From the NCBI RefSeq assembly GCF_001583495.1, contig NZ_LQAQ01000060.1, positions 62,001-126,000 of the forward strand: DNA of 64,000 bases, in the 5' to 3' direction. Each line of letters opens with the position of its first letter. Positions within the stretch are counted from its first letter, which is position 1. This document shows, piece by piece, positions 34,765 through 44,128 of this stretch. The notes beneath the pieces were generated by a model. It saw nothing but the letters and a program-made list of their open reading frames with translations. It was not told the origin of the DNA and did not search any database. Both the position numbers and the translations under genes were made by a program. Source of the stretch: Flammeovirga sp. SJP92. Its GTDB lineage: Bacteria > Bacteroidota > Bacteroidia > Cytophagales > Flammeovirgaceae.

Positions 34765-37275
34765 TTAGTTTTTAACGAAACGTAGATTTTGAATTTGATC
34801 ACCAATTAACATTTTCAAAATGTAAACTCCTTTTGGTAATCCTTCAGTAGCAATAGAAACTGAATTCCCTAAAACTCCCCTATTCACTGTCTTCCCTTCC
34901 ATGGATATAATTTCATATTGCATTCCTTCTTCAGCATTTTGAAATCTCAAGACATCCGTAACTGGATTGCTGAGTAATTTCAATGCCGTAACTTCTAAAG
35001 CAAACTGTTTACGAGAACTTGAAGTTTGTGCTGCTGTGGTCCATGTGAGGTTGTCAATTTTAATCTGACCTGATGATGTATTTTTTTGAACCAACTTGAT
35101 TCGAGCATCTCCAGTCACACCCACTTGTATATCTCCTGTATTTTCAGCTGAACCTTTTGATCCACCTTCCACAGTTGTATAATACACATTATTGACATAG
35201 ACCTCTAATTTCACAGCAGTACTGTAAGCCTGTGAGTAATCAAAAGACAACGTTTGAACCCCACCACTGATTGTACTTGATTCCAAAGCTCCAGCTGGTG
35301 ATCTGCCCTTCCCTAACGTCAAAGCAGTACCATTGAAGTTCAAATCACCTCTTGCACTAGCATAAGTCCATGTAATGCCATGAGATCCAACAAAGGATCC
35401 ACTTTTATAAGAACCTCCTTCTGAAAAATTATCAAAAGTCTCCACAAACTCTTCAGTAACCACTGGAATTTCATCCAATGTTGAAAAAGTGGAAATAGCC
35501 CTCGCTGAATTATTTCCTGCGGCATCAAATGCAATAACCTCAACAGTGTAAGTTGTCAATACCTCCAATTCCTGCAAGACAAATGAAGTTGAAGCAGTTT
35601 GAGCAATTTCATTTCCATTCACAATTACTTTATACCCTTCTACACCTACGTTGTCTGAAGAGGAAGTCCAATTCATTGTAGCTGTAGTGGTGGTAATTTC
35701 ACTTACATCTAACGTTGGCTGAGTAGGTGCTTGAGTATCGGCTGAAGCTAAAGATGTCCAAGTCACATTATCAATAGCAACTTGCCCCGAACTGCTTCCA
35801 CTTTGTTCAAATCGCAGTGTGCAATTTCCATTCATATTTACATTGAACGGTCCTGCTGAAACGATCTGATTTTGACTTCCACCTTGTACAGTGGTCACCA
35901 ATACAGAGTTTACATAAACCTTAAAACTGACCGAAGTACTAAACGCTTGCATGTATTCAAATGAAAGTGTTCCAATACCTCCAGCGATGACAGAAGATTG
36001 CAATGCTCCAGCTGGATTTTTTCCTTTTCCAAAAGTTGGTGTACTTCCTTCAATACTTATATCTCCCCTTGAACTATAATAATTCCATGAGATCTCATTG
36101 TCTCCTACAAAAGAGCCTGATTGATAAGAACCTCCTGCTGAAAAGTTGGAAAACGTTTCTACATAAACATCTGAATTAGGAGGTGTTACATCTTCATTAC
36201 TTGTTGTGACATTAATTGAGGTAGACTGTGAAGATTCATTGCCTACTTGATCAACAGCAGACACTGCTACTTGATAAGAGGTACCGCTCGTTAAACCTTC
36301 AATAGTTACAGATGGATTGGAAGTTGTTTTTGATAAAATGCCGTTGACATACACTTTATAGCCCGTTACACCTACATTATCTGAAGATGGTGACCAAGCT
36401 AAGTGAAATGAAGTAGAAGTAATAGAAGTGCTGATTAAGTTAGATGGTTTTGTAGGAGGTGCTGTATCTGCAGGTGTTCCGCAATTATACACAAGGCAAA
36501 CATATTCGGGATGATCAATATAAGGATTTCGATTGCCTTGATAGCTGTAAACGACTTCATTTCTGTTTCTTTCGAAATCATCAACAGGATCTTGTAAATG
36601 CCACGCAATCAATGTAGATAATTTTGCATGGATAGGTTCAGGAGTATAATCATTGGATGGAAGGTAATCTACTAATTCCAAATCAGGATCACCTGAAGTT
36701 CCTTCATAGCGTGTGGCCATATAAAATAGCATACGTGCCACATCTCCTTTTACTTCAGGTCTTGGTTCCCAAATCCATTCACTAGAACTTGTATAGTTGC
36801 CTGTCGCTCCATCACCATCAATATATTCCACACTGGCTTCATCAAACCATCGGCTATTTCTGGCTGAATTCACCGTAATGTCAGTGGGCCTTAGATGATG
36901 GCAGTCTGTTCCGGCACCTTGAGATGTCCCAAAATTACCATGCGACTTTGCCCATACATGTTCTCTGTTCCAACCTTTTCCACTGTTGTATTCTTGGTTA
37001 GCATTGACAGACCATCCTGTATAAAACAAAATCACATTGTTGGGGTTGTTAGGATCTTTATCTGTTTCTTTCAAAATATCCCAGACATCTGTGGAAGAAG
37101 AACTGTAAGGATATTCTCTATGCCCATCAATAATAGAATGAAGAGCATTTTTTAATTCCGAGCCTGATTTCCCCTGTGCTGATCGATAATAATTGGCTGG
37201 AATTTGAGCGTAAGACGTTGTGATTATCAAGGCCATAAGCTTTAATAATAACAACCCTTTAAGTTGGTTTTTCAT
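34765..37275 (-). CDS. Type IX-secreted endonuclease I with duplicated FN3 and jelly-roll modules
   Basis: An 836-residue protein with signal peptide (ending SYAQ, 24). The endonuclease I domain (about 27-265) shows WNREHVWAKSHG, DCHHLRPTDITVN and ARMLFYMATRYEG. Then come FN3 (about 275-360), jelly-roll (about 365-510), FN3 (about 515-605) and jelly-roll (about 615-750). The type IX sorting domain (about 765-836) has LSNPVTDVLRF, PKGVYILKML and NLRFVKN. FN3 and jelly-roll pairs repeat with clear internal similarity (both contain NFSAGGSYQSGSFVG-like segments). It should digest nucleic acid at or beyond the cell surface. Single-gene transcript. Confidence 0.9.
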   Translation of the reverse strand: MKNQLKGLLLLKLMALIITTSYAQIPANYYRSAQGKSGSELKNALHSIIDGHREYPYSSSSTDVWDILKETDKDPNNPNNVILFYTGWSVNANQEYNSGKGWNREHVWAKSHGNFGTSQGAGTDCHHLRPTDITVNSARNSRWFDEASVEYIDGDGATGNYTSSSEWIWEPRPEVKGDVARMLFYMATRYEGTSGDPDLELVDYLPSNDYTPEPIHAKLSTLIAWHLQDPVDDFERNRNEVVYSYQGNRNPYIDHPEYVCLVYNCGTPADTAPPTKPSNLISTSITSTSFHLAWSPSSDNVGVTGYKVYVNGILSKTTSNPSVTIEGLTSGTSYQVAVSAVDQVGNESSQSTSINVTTSNEDVTPPNSDVYVETFSNFSAGGSYQSGSFVGDNEISWNYYSSRGDISIEGSTPTFGKGKNPAGALQSSVIAGGIGTLSFEYMQAFSTSVSFKVYVNSVLVTTVQGGSQNQIVSAGPFNVNMNGNCTLRFEQSGSSSGQVAIDNVTWTSLASADTQAPTQPTLDVSEITTTTATMNWTSSSDNVGVEGYKVIVNGNEIAQTASTSFVLQELEVLTTYTVEVIAFDAAGNNSARAISTFSTLDEIPVVTEEFVETFDNFSEGGSYKSGSFVGSHGITWTYASARGDLNFNGTALTLGKGRSPAGALESSTISGGVQTLSFDYSQAYSTAVKLEVYVNNVYYTTVEGGSKGSAENTGDIQVGVTGDARIKLVQKNTSSGQIKIDNLTWTTAAQTSSSRKQFALEVTALKLLSNPVTDVLRFQNAEEGMQYEIISMEGKTVNRGVLGNSVSIATEGLPKGVYILKMLIGDQIQNLRFVKN

Positions 37276-37540
37276 GATAGAAGTTTAGTAATAGATTGAC
37301 GTCCAAAAGTAAAAATTCAACCTACACAAACCCCTTAATGGAAGTTAATTAATACACAATTAAGTGTTACCAAAAAAACACTAAAAACAGCCTTTTCAGC
37401 CTATTAAAAGAGAATATTCTGACCTCTAAAAAGTGCAAGAAATATTCTATCAAAAAATTACCATTATACTTCCAATTATTATTGAACTAAAAAAAAGTAG
37501 TCCTTTTCTTTAAAGACTACTTTATGAATTTATTGTGAAC

Positions 37541-38452
37541 TTAATTGTTTATCCAATCTATTCCTTTCTTCAGCAAGCTCAACGTTTCTTCTTCTTTTGA
37601 TCCTGCTTTAGGCTGATAATCATATTCCCAATTGGCTTGAGGTGGCAAACTCATCAATATCGACTCCGTTCTGCCATTACTTTCTAAACCAAACTTGGTT
37701 CCTCTGTCCCAAACTAAATTAAACTCTGCGTACCTGCCTCTTCTCAGCTTCTGCCACTCTAGTTCATTTTCTCCAAATGGAATATCTTTAAATTTCTCTA
37801 CTTGCTCTTTATAAGCTGGAATAAAAGATTCTCCTACATCTTGAACAAAATGCCATAATTGATCCGGGTTCAGTCCTTCTACATCTGGTTTCAATCGATC
37901 AAAGAAAATGCCCCCGATTCCTCTAGTCTCCTCTCTATGAGGTATAAAGAAGTAATGATCTGCCCACTCTTTGAATCGATCGTAATAACCCATTTTTGTA
38001 TTTTCACAAGCTTCAAATAAGTGCTGATGGAAATCAGCGGCTGCAGATTTATCAACATAATGAGGTGTTAAGTCAATACCTCCTCCAAACCAGAATTCAC
38101 CATTTGAAAGCTCAAAGTAACGCACATTCATATGGATAATCGGAACCATTGGGCTTTGCGGGTGCAACACAATTGAAACACCAGTAGCTTTAAATGTTTC
38201 CGCTGCTTCCACTTTCAATGCTTTAGCCATTTGATCGGATAACGTACCTTCTACTAACGAAAAGTTTACACCTCCTTTGGCAATAATATTTCCATCCCTG
38301 ATGACCCTTGTTCTACCGCCTCCACCACCGGGACGCTCCCAAAGGTCTTCTCTGAACTTTGCTTTGCCATCAATCAATTCCAGATCTCTACATATATCAT
38401 TTTGTAAACCTTTGAACCAGGCTATGATTTCGCTACTCTGTATTTGCTTCAT
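37541..38452 (-). CDS. hemF: Oxygen-dependent coproporphyrinogen III oxidase
   Basis: The ATG at 38452 gives 303 residues, the usual HemF length; the frame runs further upstream through low-complexity lysine-rich sequence belonging to tamB in another frame. Family motifs are ERPGGGGGRTRVI, VHMN-like IIHMNVRYFE, GGGIDLTP, PHREETRGIGGIFFD and RRGRYAEFNLVWDRGTKFGL. It converts coproporphyrinogen III to protoporphyrinogen IX with O2 in haem synthesis, which implies aerobic growth. Its first 20 bases overlap the 3' end of tamB. Confidence 0.93.
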   Translation of the reverse strand: MKQIQSSEIIAWFKGLQNDICRDLELIDGKAKFREDLWERPGGGGGRTRVIRDGNIIAKGGVNFSLVEGTLSDQMAKALKVEAAETFKATGVSIVLHPQSPMVPIIHMNVRYFELSNGEFWFGGGIDLTPHYVDKSAAADFHQHLFEACENTKMGYYDRFKEWADHYFFIPHREETRGIGGIFFDRLKPDVEGLNPDQLWHFVQDVGESFIPAYKEQVEKFKDIPFGENELEWQKLRRGRYAEFNLVWDRGTKFGLESNGRTESILMSLPPQANWEYDYQPKAGSKEEETLSLLKKGIDWINN

Positions 38453-41400
38453 TTTTCTTTCGCTTTTCTTCTTTTTTAAGTTTTCTAAGGTGTTTCCTAT
38501 AGTGTTTGGGACGCTTCGTTTTTTCCTGTTTATTTTTATCAGAAGTGATCTGCTTAAAATTATCAAAACTCTTCGTATGCATTACACTTGCTCCCGTCAG
38601 AGACGTATTATCTTGATTGGCTGTAGTATAATAAACATCTTGGCGGTACTTCTGATAGAATTTCGCTCTTAATGCTCCATCCTGAGAAAGTACCACTTCC
38701 ACCGTCCAATCTCCTAATACAGAAGCGGCTGTGGTTTGATTTTGATTATCTGTAAATCCTCCATCTCTTGTCACCCTCACTTTTCCTTGAGCAAAAGTAT
38801 AGGATAATCGCATTTGTAAGTTCTGCAAGGCCTCCCGATCGAGACCGCTCATATCAAGATCAATTTCAAAATTATCGTCTACCTGAGAGAGAATATAACT
38901 GAGCTGATTGGTCAACAATTCACTTACACTGCTTGATGCTGTCTGACCAAATCCACCATATGAATCATTGGCTAAGAGCTGACGCATTACAATCAAACCA
39001 AATACTTGACGGTTCAACTCCTGTTCATCTCTATGGATTCTTTCCTCAAACGCCGCTACATAACTTTCTAAAGAGACAGGCCCTGCCTGTGTTACTACCG
39101 TAGCTGGATAATCATGAATATCAATATCAAAACCCAACTGTGGATTGGAAAGATCTCCCTTAATCATCAAGTCAACATCAGCGGGATATCTTTTCACAAT
39201 TTCTGGTGCATTTCTCACCGTACTATCCTGAATATCAATCAACGGCAAAAGACTCACTCTCTGCTCATATTTGGCAATGATATTCATTTGAGCTTCATAC
39301 GGATCACCATTCCAAGAAAGTGTAGAGCCTTTGTCAATCACAAATTTCTTGTCTACCAAATTAAACTCAGCCACCTTCATAGTGAAATTATAAGCTCCTT
39401 TTACAATCTCCACATTACCGAACATTTCAAAGTCACGGTTCTTGTCAATGTTCATCTGAATTTTACCCAGACCATTACCACGAATAATATCACCTGTCTT
39501 TTTATCAAAAATCAATTCACAATATGCATCAGGAGTGATGTCCAAATTCATCTTCATTTGGAAATTGGCCTGCTCAGTGGTTGATGTAGTATTTTCCTGT
39601 ACAATTTCTTCTGTATTTTCATCCTGTGATGATGTATCTTTCTGAACATAGACAATGTATGGGTCAGTCTCTGAGTAATCGATCTCATTTAGAGGAATAT
39701 AGATCTTTGTCCTTTTATTTGTTTTGGCATTCACATCAATAATAATGTCATCAAAAGGGCCAGAGATATTGACGTTACCCGTACCAAATGCGGTTCCATA
39801 AAAAAGGTCATTTCCTTTTTCAGGCTTCTTCATAATAAAGAAGTCATCAAAATTTACATCAAGACCTACTGTCATTTCCTCAAAACCTTCCTTGAAATTA
39901 ATGCCTCCATTGAGGTAAGCATAATGACCGTATTCATCAACAGTTCTAAGATTTTCTGTATAGATTTTAGTGGGGCGAATCAAGATTCTTGGCAAGTCCT
40001 GAGAATCACCAAAGCTATAATCGACTCCAAGGTAAACCAGACGGATCAATCCATCTTTGGCAAAAACACTCCCCCACAGTTTAGGTTTATCAAGGTTACC
40101 TGAAATTTTAACCCAACCTGTTGTTTTTCCCTCTAGCTTTTCAACCACTTCATCAATAAAAGGTTGGAAAATACCAAGTGGAAGATCATTTACTTCCAGC
40201 TTCATGTCCAACTGATTGTTTTTATTTTGGGGATAATAATTTCCAGATAAATTGAATCGTTCTGAAAGGCTGTCTAGAATTTGAAGGTTAACGTTAAGTA
40301 ATTCTTTTGTCCACTCCGACTGCCCCTTCAAATCTCCCAAGAAGTAATCATCTACACTTAATGAATCAATAGCAACGTGACCGTAAACTCTTGGCAATAC
40401 AAATACATCTTCAATATAAAGATCCAAGGAATCCACACGGCCCTTAATATCTTGTTCCAAATACTTTTTAAATGATGATAAATCTAACTTCTGTGATTTT
40501 AGGTGAAGTGGCTTGTCTACGTCTTTCTTGGCCCAGCCATTGAGATAAATGACTTCTTCTTTGTTTTTTACATTAAAATTCACAAAGTGCACTCCATCCT
40601 GATACACTACAATTTTGGAAGGTTCTGAATCCAATGTAGTCCATGTTTCTTTTTCCCAAAAAATATGAGACTGAGGAAGTCTGAAAATTACGCTGTCTTT
40701 ATCCAACAATATATCACCTCTCAAATTCAAGGCTAAATCATAATTGTAGACATCAATTTTTGTATTAAAAACCAGATGCTCATCTACTGTAAAAGCAGAG
40801 AAATTAAAATCTTTAGAGAGAAAACCATTGATGTCCTGTGCTTTTGATTTCACTTCAACAGAAGTATTATAAGCACTGGAATAGCCGTCTTTTTCAGCGA
40901 AATAATTGACATAGTTAGAATCTAAATCTACACCATAGAAATGAAGGTGATCACTGAATAATTTGGAATGAAAACCTACTTTTTTACCAAAATTCCCTTC
41001 AAGGATCAGCTTTGTATTATCAGCAATTTGAATACTGTCTGTAAAAATGGAGATAACATCGTTGACATTTTTGAAGCTTAATTCAGCGTCTATGGAATAA
41101 TTCTTTTCTCCAAAGACCTCTTTTCTCTCCCTCTTTTTTTCGTAATATTTCTTCTGCACTTCATCTTCTTCGAAAAGAGACATATACCCTTCATCAAAGG
41201 CATCAATCACATCATTGGTGAGGGTAGGAATATCAAAAAAACCTGCCATGTTGAAGCTCATAAAGTCCGATTCAATATTCACCAACCTTAAACCTGTAGG
41301 CATAATATTGGTAATACCCATCAACTTTTCAATTTTGATTTCTCTTTTTTTATTGAAGACTTTGGTATCATAAAAAGATAATCCACCGGAAATTCCATTG

Positions 41401-43133
41401 TCTATTACTTTGTCAAATGAGGCCTCCATTCGGGTAAAAAGACCGACATTCTTTTCAGACAAGTTGACTTTTTTGAAGTTAGGAATATCAATACCTGACT
41501 GAAACTTAAAGGTACTGTCATTAAAATCTAAAAGTCCTTTGAGGAAAAACTTCAAGTTGGGATCGTTCACTACTAATTCACCATTAAAATAACCTTCTCT
41601 CATGTAGGTACTGTCAAGGTAAATATTGGAATAGTTATAGCCATTGATCCCTAATTTATTAATTGACGCATTGATACTTAATGCCAATTCATCTACTGAA
41701 AAACCTTTACCATCAAGATCGCCTTCAAAATCCAGCTCTCCTAGAATTGGTGTATCAAAGACTTCTCCAAGGTCCAAACTATCTGTTTTGAGATAACCCT
41801 GATAGCTTTCTTCTGGAATTGAAATATCCATTTTAGGCGTAATCACCCCATAATCTGAATTTAGAATTCCATCTAATTCAAAATCATCAAGGGTACCTTT
41901 GAAAGTTCCTTCCAGTGCAACTGCACCAAACATATTGATGTACTCCCGCATAAAAGCGGGAACGTAAGGGTTTAAATCTTCTGTGAAATAATAGGAATCA
42001 TAAAAAGAAAGATCCATTACAGTTCTTTCCTTATCGATCACTTTATTGAATTGAAAATCACCTTTGATTGTACTTCCTCCACCGAAACGCATATCAGCGT
42101 TCTTCACCACAAAATCATTGACGGTTCCTTTTAATTCAAAATCACCTACAACATAATCATGTATAGAATCAAAGTAAACAAAGAAACTTGCAAGATCATC
42201 GGTATGTAATGTTGACTGCTTGAGCTTTACGTCCATCCCTACACAATAGTAGAAATCGTTGTAATCAGTATAGTCATCATAATTGAAATTGATATTTCCT
42301 TTCAGCGTACTTGACCCCAAATCTCCATCAAGATTATGCAATGACAGACCTGTAGTAGAAATACCCAGGTAGGTATCAATATCATATACTTTAAGCTGTG
42401 TTTTCCTTTCTATGGCACTAAGGTTTTTAATATCCATAGCAATGGTATCTCTCACAATTTTAAGTTGGGATACATCTGCATAGATACCGCTGAATTCCAT
42501 ATCGTAAACATCAAATTTACCTTTTTCTCGATGTGGAACATCTGGGTTGAGCATCACAAAAGAGCCATTTCTCAACTTTACATTCTCAAAAACTAAATGA
42601 ATATTTCCAGGTTCTTTGTAATCATAGCGATGTATACCTTTTGGATCACCCGCCAAATGACGGATCCATTTTGTCATACTGTTCATGGAATCCAACCCAG
42701 AATCCATGATCATTTCTACCCTTGGTTCATTCAAGATTGTCTCTTCAATATGAATATACTGATCATCATTGTAAAGCAGAGTGATAAATGAAAAATCCAA
42801 TACCACTGACTCCACCTCTATCAGCGGAATACTATCCAGGTCTAGGATCTTCACATCTTCCAAGGTCCATTTATCAAACCAGTCAAATTTTACAGAGTTG
42901 ATTGTGGTAGGATGGGCAGTCTTTTCGGTCACTAAAGAAGTCACCTGATGAATAAGGTAGGTTTGCACAACAGGAAGTTGTGAAAGGCTAATTACACCAA
43001 TCCACAAAAAGAGAAAAACAGTAGCCAGCCTAAAAAACCAAACACGAAGCTGCCTAAGTACTTTTCTTACTAAAAAAAGTTTCCTTAGCCTAATCCATCT
43101 GCTTACTTGTGCTTTTGTCTTTGTCTTACTCAA
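38433..43133 (-). CDS. tamB: TamB-type translocation/assembly module protein (DUF490)
   Basis: A 1566-residue protein. One N-terminal transmembrane helix (about 32-52, FFRLATVFLFLWIGVISL) follows a basic stretch, then a very long beta-rich AsmA/TamB-like body. The C-terminal TamB domain (about 1130-1540) has repeated phrases such as NITGPFDDI-like NISGPFDDIIIDV and DVDLMIKGDLSNPQLGF. Such inner-membrane-anchored proteins bridge the periplasm and are linked to outer-membrane protein assembly and lipid transport. The first usable start is TTG at 43131-43133; no ATG exists near the N-terminus. The tail is lysine-rich (KRPKHYRKHLRKLKKEEKRK). Confidence 0.87.
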   Translation of the reverse strand: MSKTKTKAQVSRWIRLRKLFLVRKVLRQLRVWFFRLATVFLFLWIGVISLSQLPVVQTYLIHQVTSLVTEKTAHPTTINSVKFDWFDKWTLEDVKILDLDSIPLIEVESVVLDFSFITLLYNDDQYIHIEETILNEPRVEMIMDSGLDSMNSMTKWIRHLAGDPKGIHRYDYKEPGNIHLVFENVKLRNGSFVMLNPDVPHREKGKFDVYDMEFSGIYADVSQLKIVRDTIAMDIKNLSAIERKTQLKVYDIDTYLGISTTGLSLHNLDGDLGSSTLKGNINFNYDDYTDYNDFYYCVGMDVKLKQSTLHTDDLASFFVYFDSIHDYVVGDFELKGTVNDFVVKNADMRFGGGSTIKGDFQFNKVIDKERTVMDLSFYDSYYFTEDLNPYVPAFMREYINMFGAVALEGTFKGTLDDFELDGILNSDYGVITPKMDISIPEESYQGYLKTDSLDLGEVFDTPILGELDFEGDLDGKGFSVDELALSINASINKLGINGYNYSNIYLDSTYMREGYFNGELVVNDPNLKFFLKGLLDFNDSTFKFQSGIDIPNFKKVNLSEKNVGLFTRMEASFDKVIDNGISGGLSFYDTKVFNKKREIKIEKLMGITNIMPTGLRLVNIESDFMSFNMAGFFDIPTLTNDVIDAFDEGYMSLFEEDEVQKKYYEKKRERKEVFGEKNYSIDAELSFKNVNDVISIFTDSIQIADNTKLILEGNFGKKVGFHSKLFSDHLHFYGVDLDSNYVNYFAEKDGYSSAYNTSVEVKSKAQDINGFLSKDFNFSAFTVDEHLVFNTKIDVYNYDLALNLRGDILLDKDSVIFRLPQSHIFWEKETWTTLDSEPSKIVVYQDGVHFVNFNVKNKEEVIYLNGWAKKDVDKPLHLKSQKLDLSSFKKYLEQDIKGRVDSLDLYIEDVFVLPRVYGHVAIDSLSVDDYFLGDLKGQSEWTKELLNVNLQILDSLSERFNLSGNYYPQNKNNQLDMKLEVNDLPLGIFQPFIDEVVEKLEGKTTGWVKISGNLDKPKLWGSVFAKDGLIRLVYLGVDYSFGDSQDLPRILIRPTKIYTENLRTVDEYGHYAYLNGGINFKEGFEEMTVGLDVNFDDFFIMKKPEKGNDLFYGTAFGTGNVNISGPFDDIIIDVNAKTNKRTKIYIPLNEIDYSETDPYIVYVQKDTSSQDENTEEIVQENTTSTTEQANFQMKMNLDITPDAYCELIFDKKTGDIIRGNGLGKIQMNIDKNRDFEMFGNVEIVKGAYNFTMKVAEFNLVDKKFVIDKGSTLSWNGDPYEAQMNIIAKYEQRVSLLPLIDIQDSTVRNAPEIVKRYPADVDLMIKGDLSNPQLGFDIDIHDYPATVVTQAGPVSLESYVAAFEERIHRDEQELNRQVFGLIVMRQLLANDSYGGFGQTASSSVSELLTNQLSYILSQVDDNFEIDLDMSGLDREALQNLQMRLSYTFAQGKVRVTRDGGFTDNQNQTTAASVLGDWTVEVVLSQDGALRAKFYQKYRQDVYYTTANQDNTSLTGASVMHTKSFDNFKQITSDKNKQEKTKRPKHYRKHLRKLKKEEKRKKNEANTE

Positions 43134-43459
43134 CCTGAAGAATATTGCTAGAGTGTTTTAGTCTTCATTTTTTCTGATGAAGAACTTAATTAACCCACAA
43201 AAATAACAGTTTCAAGTGACACTTTTTATTAATAGTGCATAAAAAAGGGTACTTTTTTTATGGAAAAGGCGATTCACAAATTATTATTCCATTTTACATT
43301 ATAACTTATACTACACTTCTTTAATAAATCAATTTAGTAATACTAATTTATTCCTAGAATAAGTAGGTTTATCAAAATAATTTAAGAACTTTAAAAAGTA
43401 AACTATTGAATGGATAAAACTTTCCGTTTATCCTGTAACCCTTTTTAAATTAAATTTAG
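43134..43459. other. Divergent intergenic region between tamB and the Imm51-like gene
   Basis: About 325 AT-rich bases. A short inverted repeat (CTTCAT / ATGAAG) lies near 43160-43185. No clear promoter box or RNA gene was recognised. Confidence 0.4.
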
Positions 43460-43831
43460 ATGAAAACCGATTTTGTAGATTATTTTATCAGCGAAGAGTA
43501 TCAATCTATTTCAGTTAGGTTTGAGATAGAAAGACCTGCTCCTTTGATGTTGGGAGAAAGAATGAATGAAGTAAATGAAATGGCTTATATGAATGGCTAT
43601 AATTGGGCTGCATTATTAGAACTCAAGCTCAAATTAAAAGACACATCACTTCTTAATGAATTTACGATGGACCCCGAAGCAGGGTCTTGCTTCATAAGCT
43701 GTCATAATTTGAATGATTCCAATATCGAAAAAGCTAAAAAGATCGTTGCAATCATCACTGATGTTGTAAACAATGAAGACGAGACACTTGACTTTCTTAA
43801 AGAGTATGGTGAAGAAATTGAATGGGACTAA
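43460..43831 (+). CDS. Imm51-like immunity protein (orphan)
   Basis: A 123-residue acidic protein without signal peptide. The segment MNGYNWAALLELKLKLKD, followed by NEFTMDPEAGSCFIS, fits the Imm51 family pattern (NGYDW ... FDPEAGMF) known from toxin-immunity loci. Immunity proteins of this group protect against secreted polymorphic toxins, usually nuclease-type. No toxin, VgrG, Rhs or T6SS gene is near, so it may defend against toxins of other strains or be a domesticated relative. The assignment rests on motif recall and is moderate. Confidence 0.6.
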   Translation: MKTDFVDYFISEEYQSISVRFEIERPAPLMLGERMNEVNEMAYMNGYNWAALLELKLKLKDTSLLNEFTMDPEAGSCFISCHNLNDSNIEKAKKIVAIITDVVNNEDETLDFLKEYGEEIEWD

Positions 43832-44012
43832 AGTGAACGAAGTACAAATTCAAAATTATCTAATACTAATTCTATTTATTGTTTTGCGATTACTGCCTTC
43901 AAAAAACTTTTAATAGAACCACTATTAATACGTTTTTTAGCGTTGTACTCACAAATAATAAATTAGAATTAACTATGATTTATTTTTGATTTAGTACTTA
44001 GAAAAAATTATT

Positions 44013-44052
44013 CTCCATCATTAATCCAAAGGTTAATGATGGAGTTTTTTTT
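44013..44052. terminator. Bidirectional terminator
   Basis: A 12-base perfect stem (CTCCATCATTAA / TTAATGATGGAG), 8-base loop, then eight T on the plus strand; the minus strand also continues T-rich (ATAATTTTTTC). It lies between the convergent Imm51-like and phytase genes. The 180 bases between 43831 and the stem hold nothing recognisable. Confidence 0.8.
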
Positions 44053-44128
44053 AAAAAAAGGCCACTTTCCGAAGAAAATGACCCGACTGTAATCAAAATA
44101 TATGGAGAAAAGATGCAAATACTTTCAC

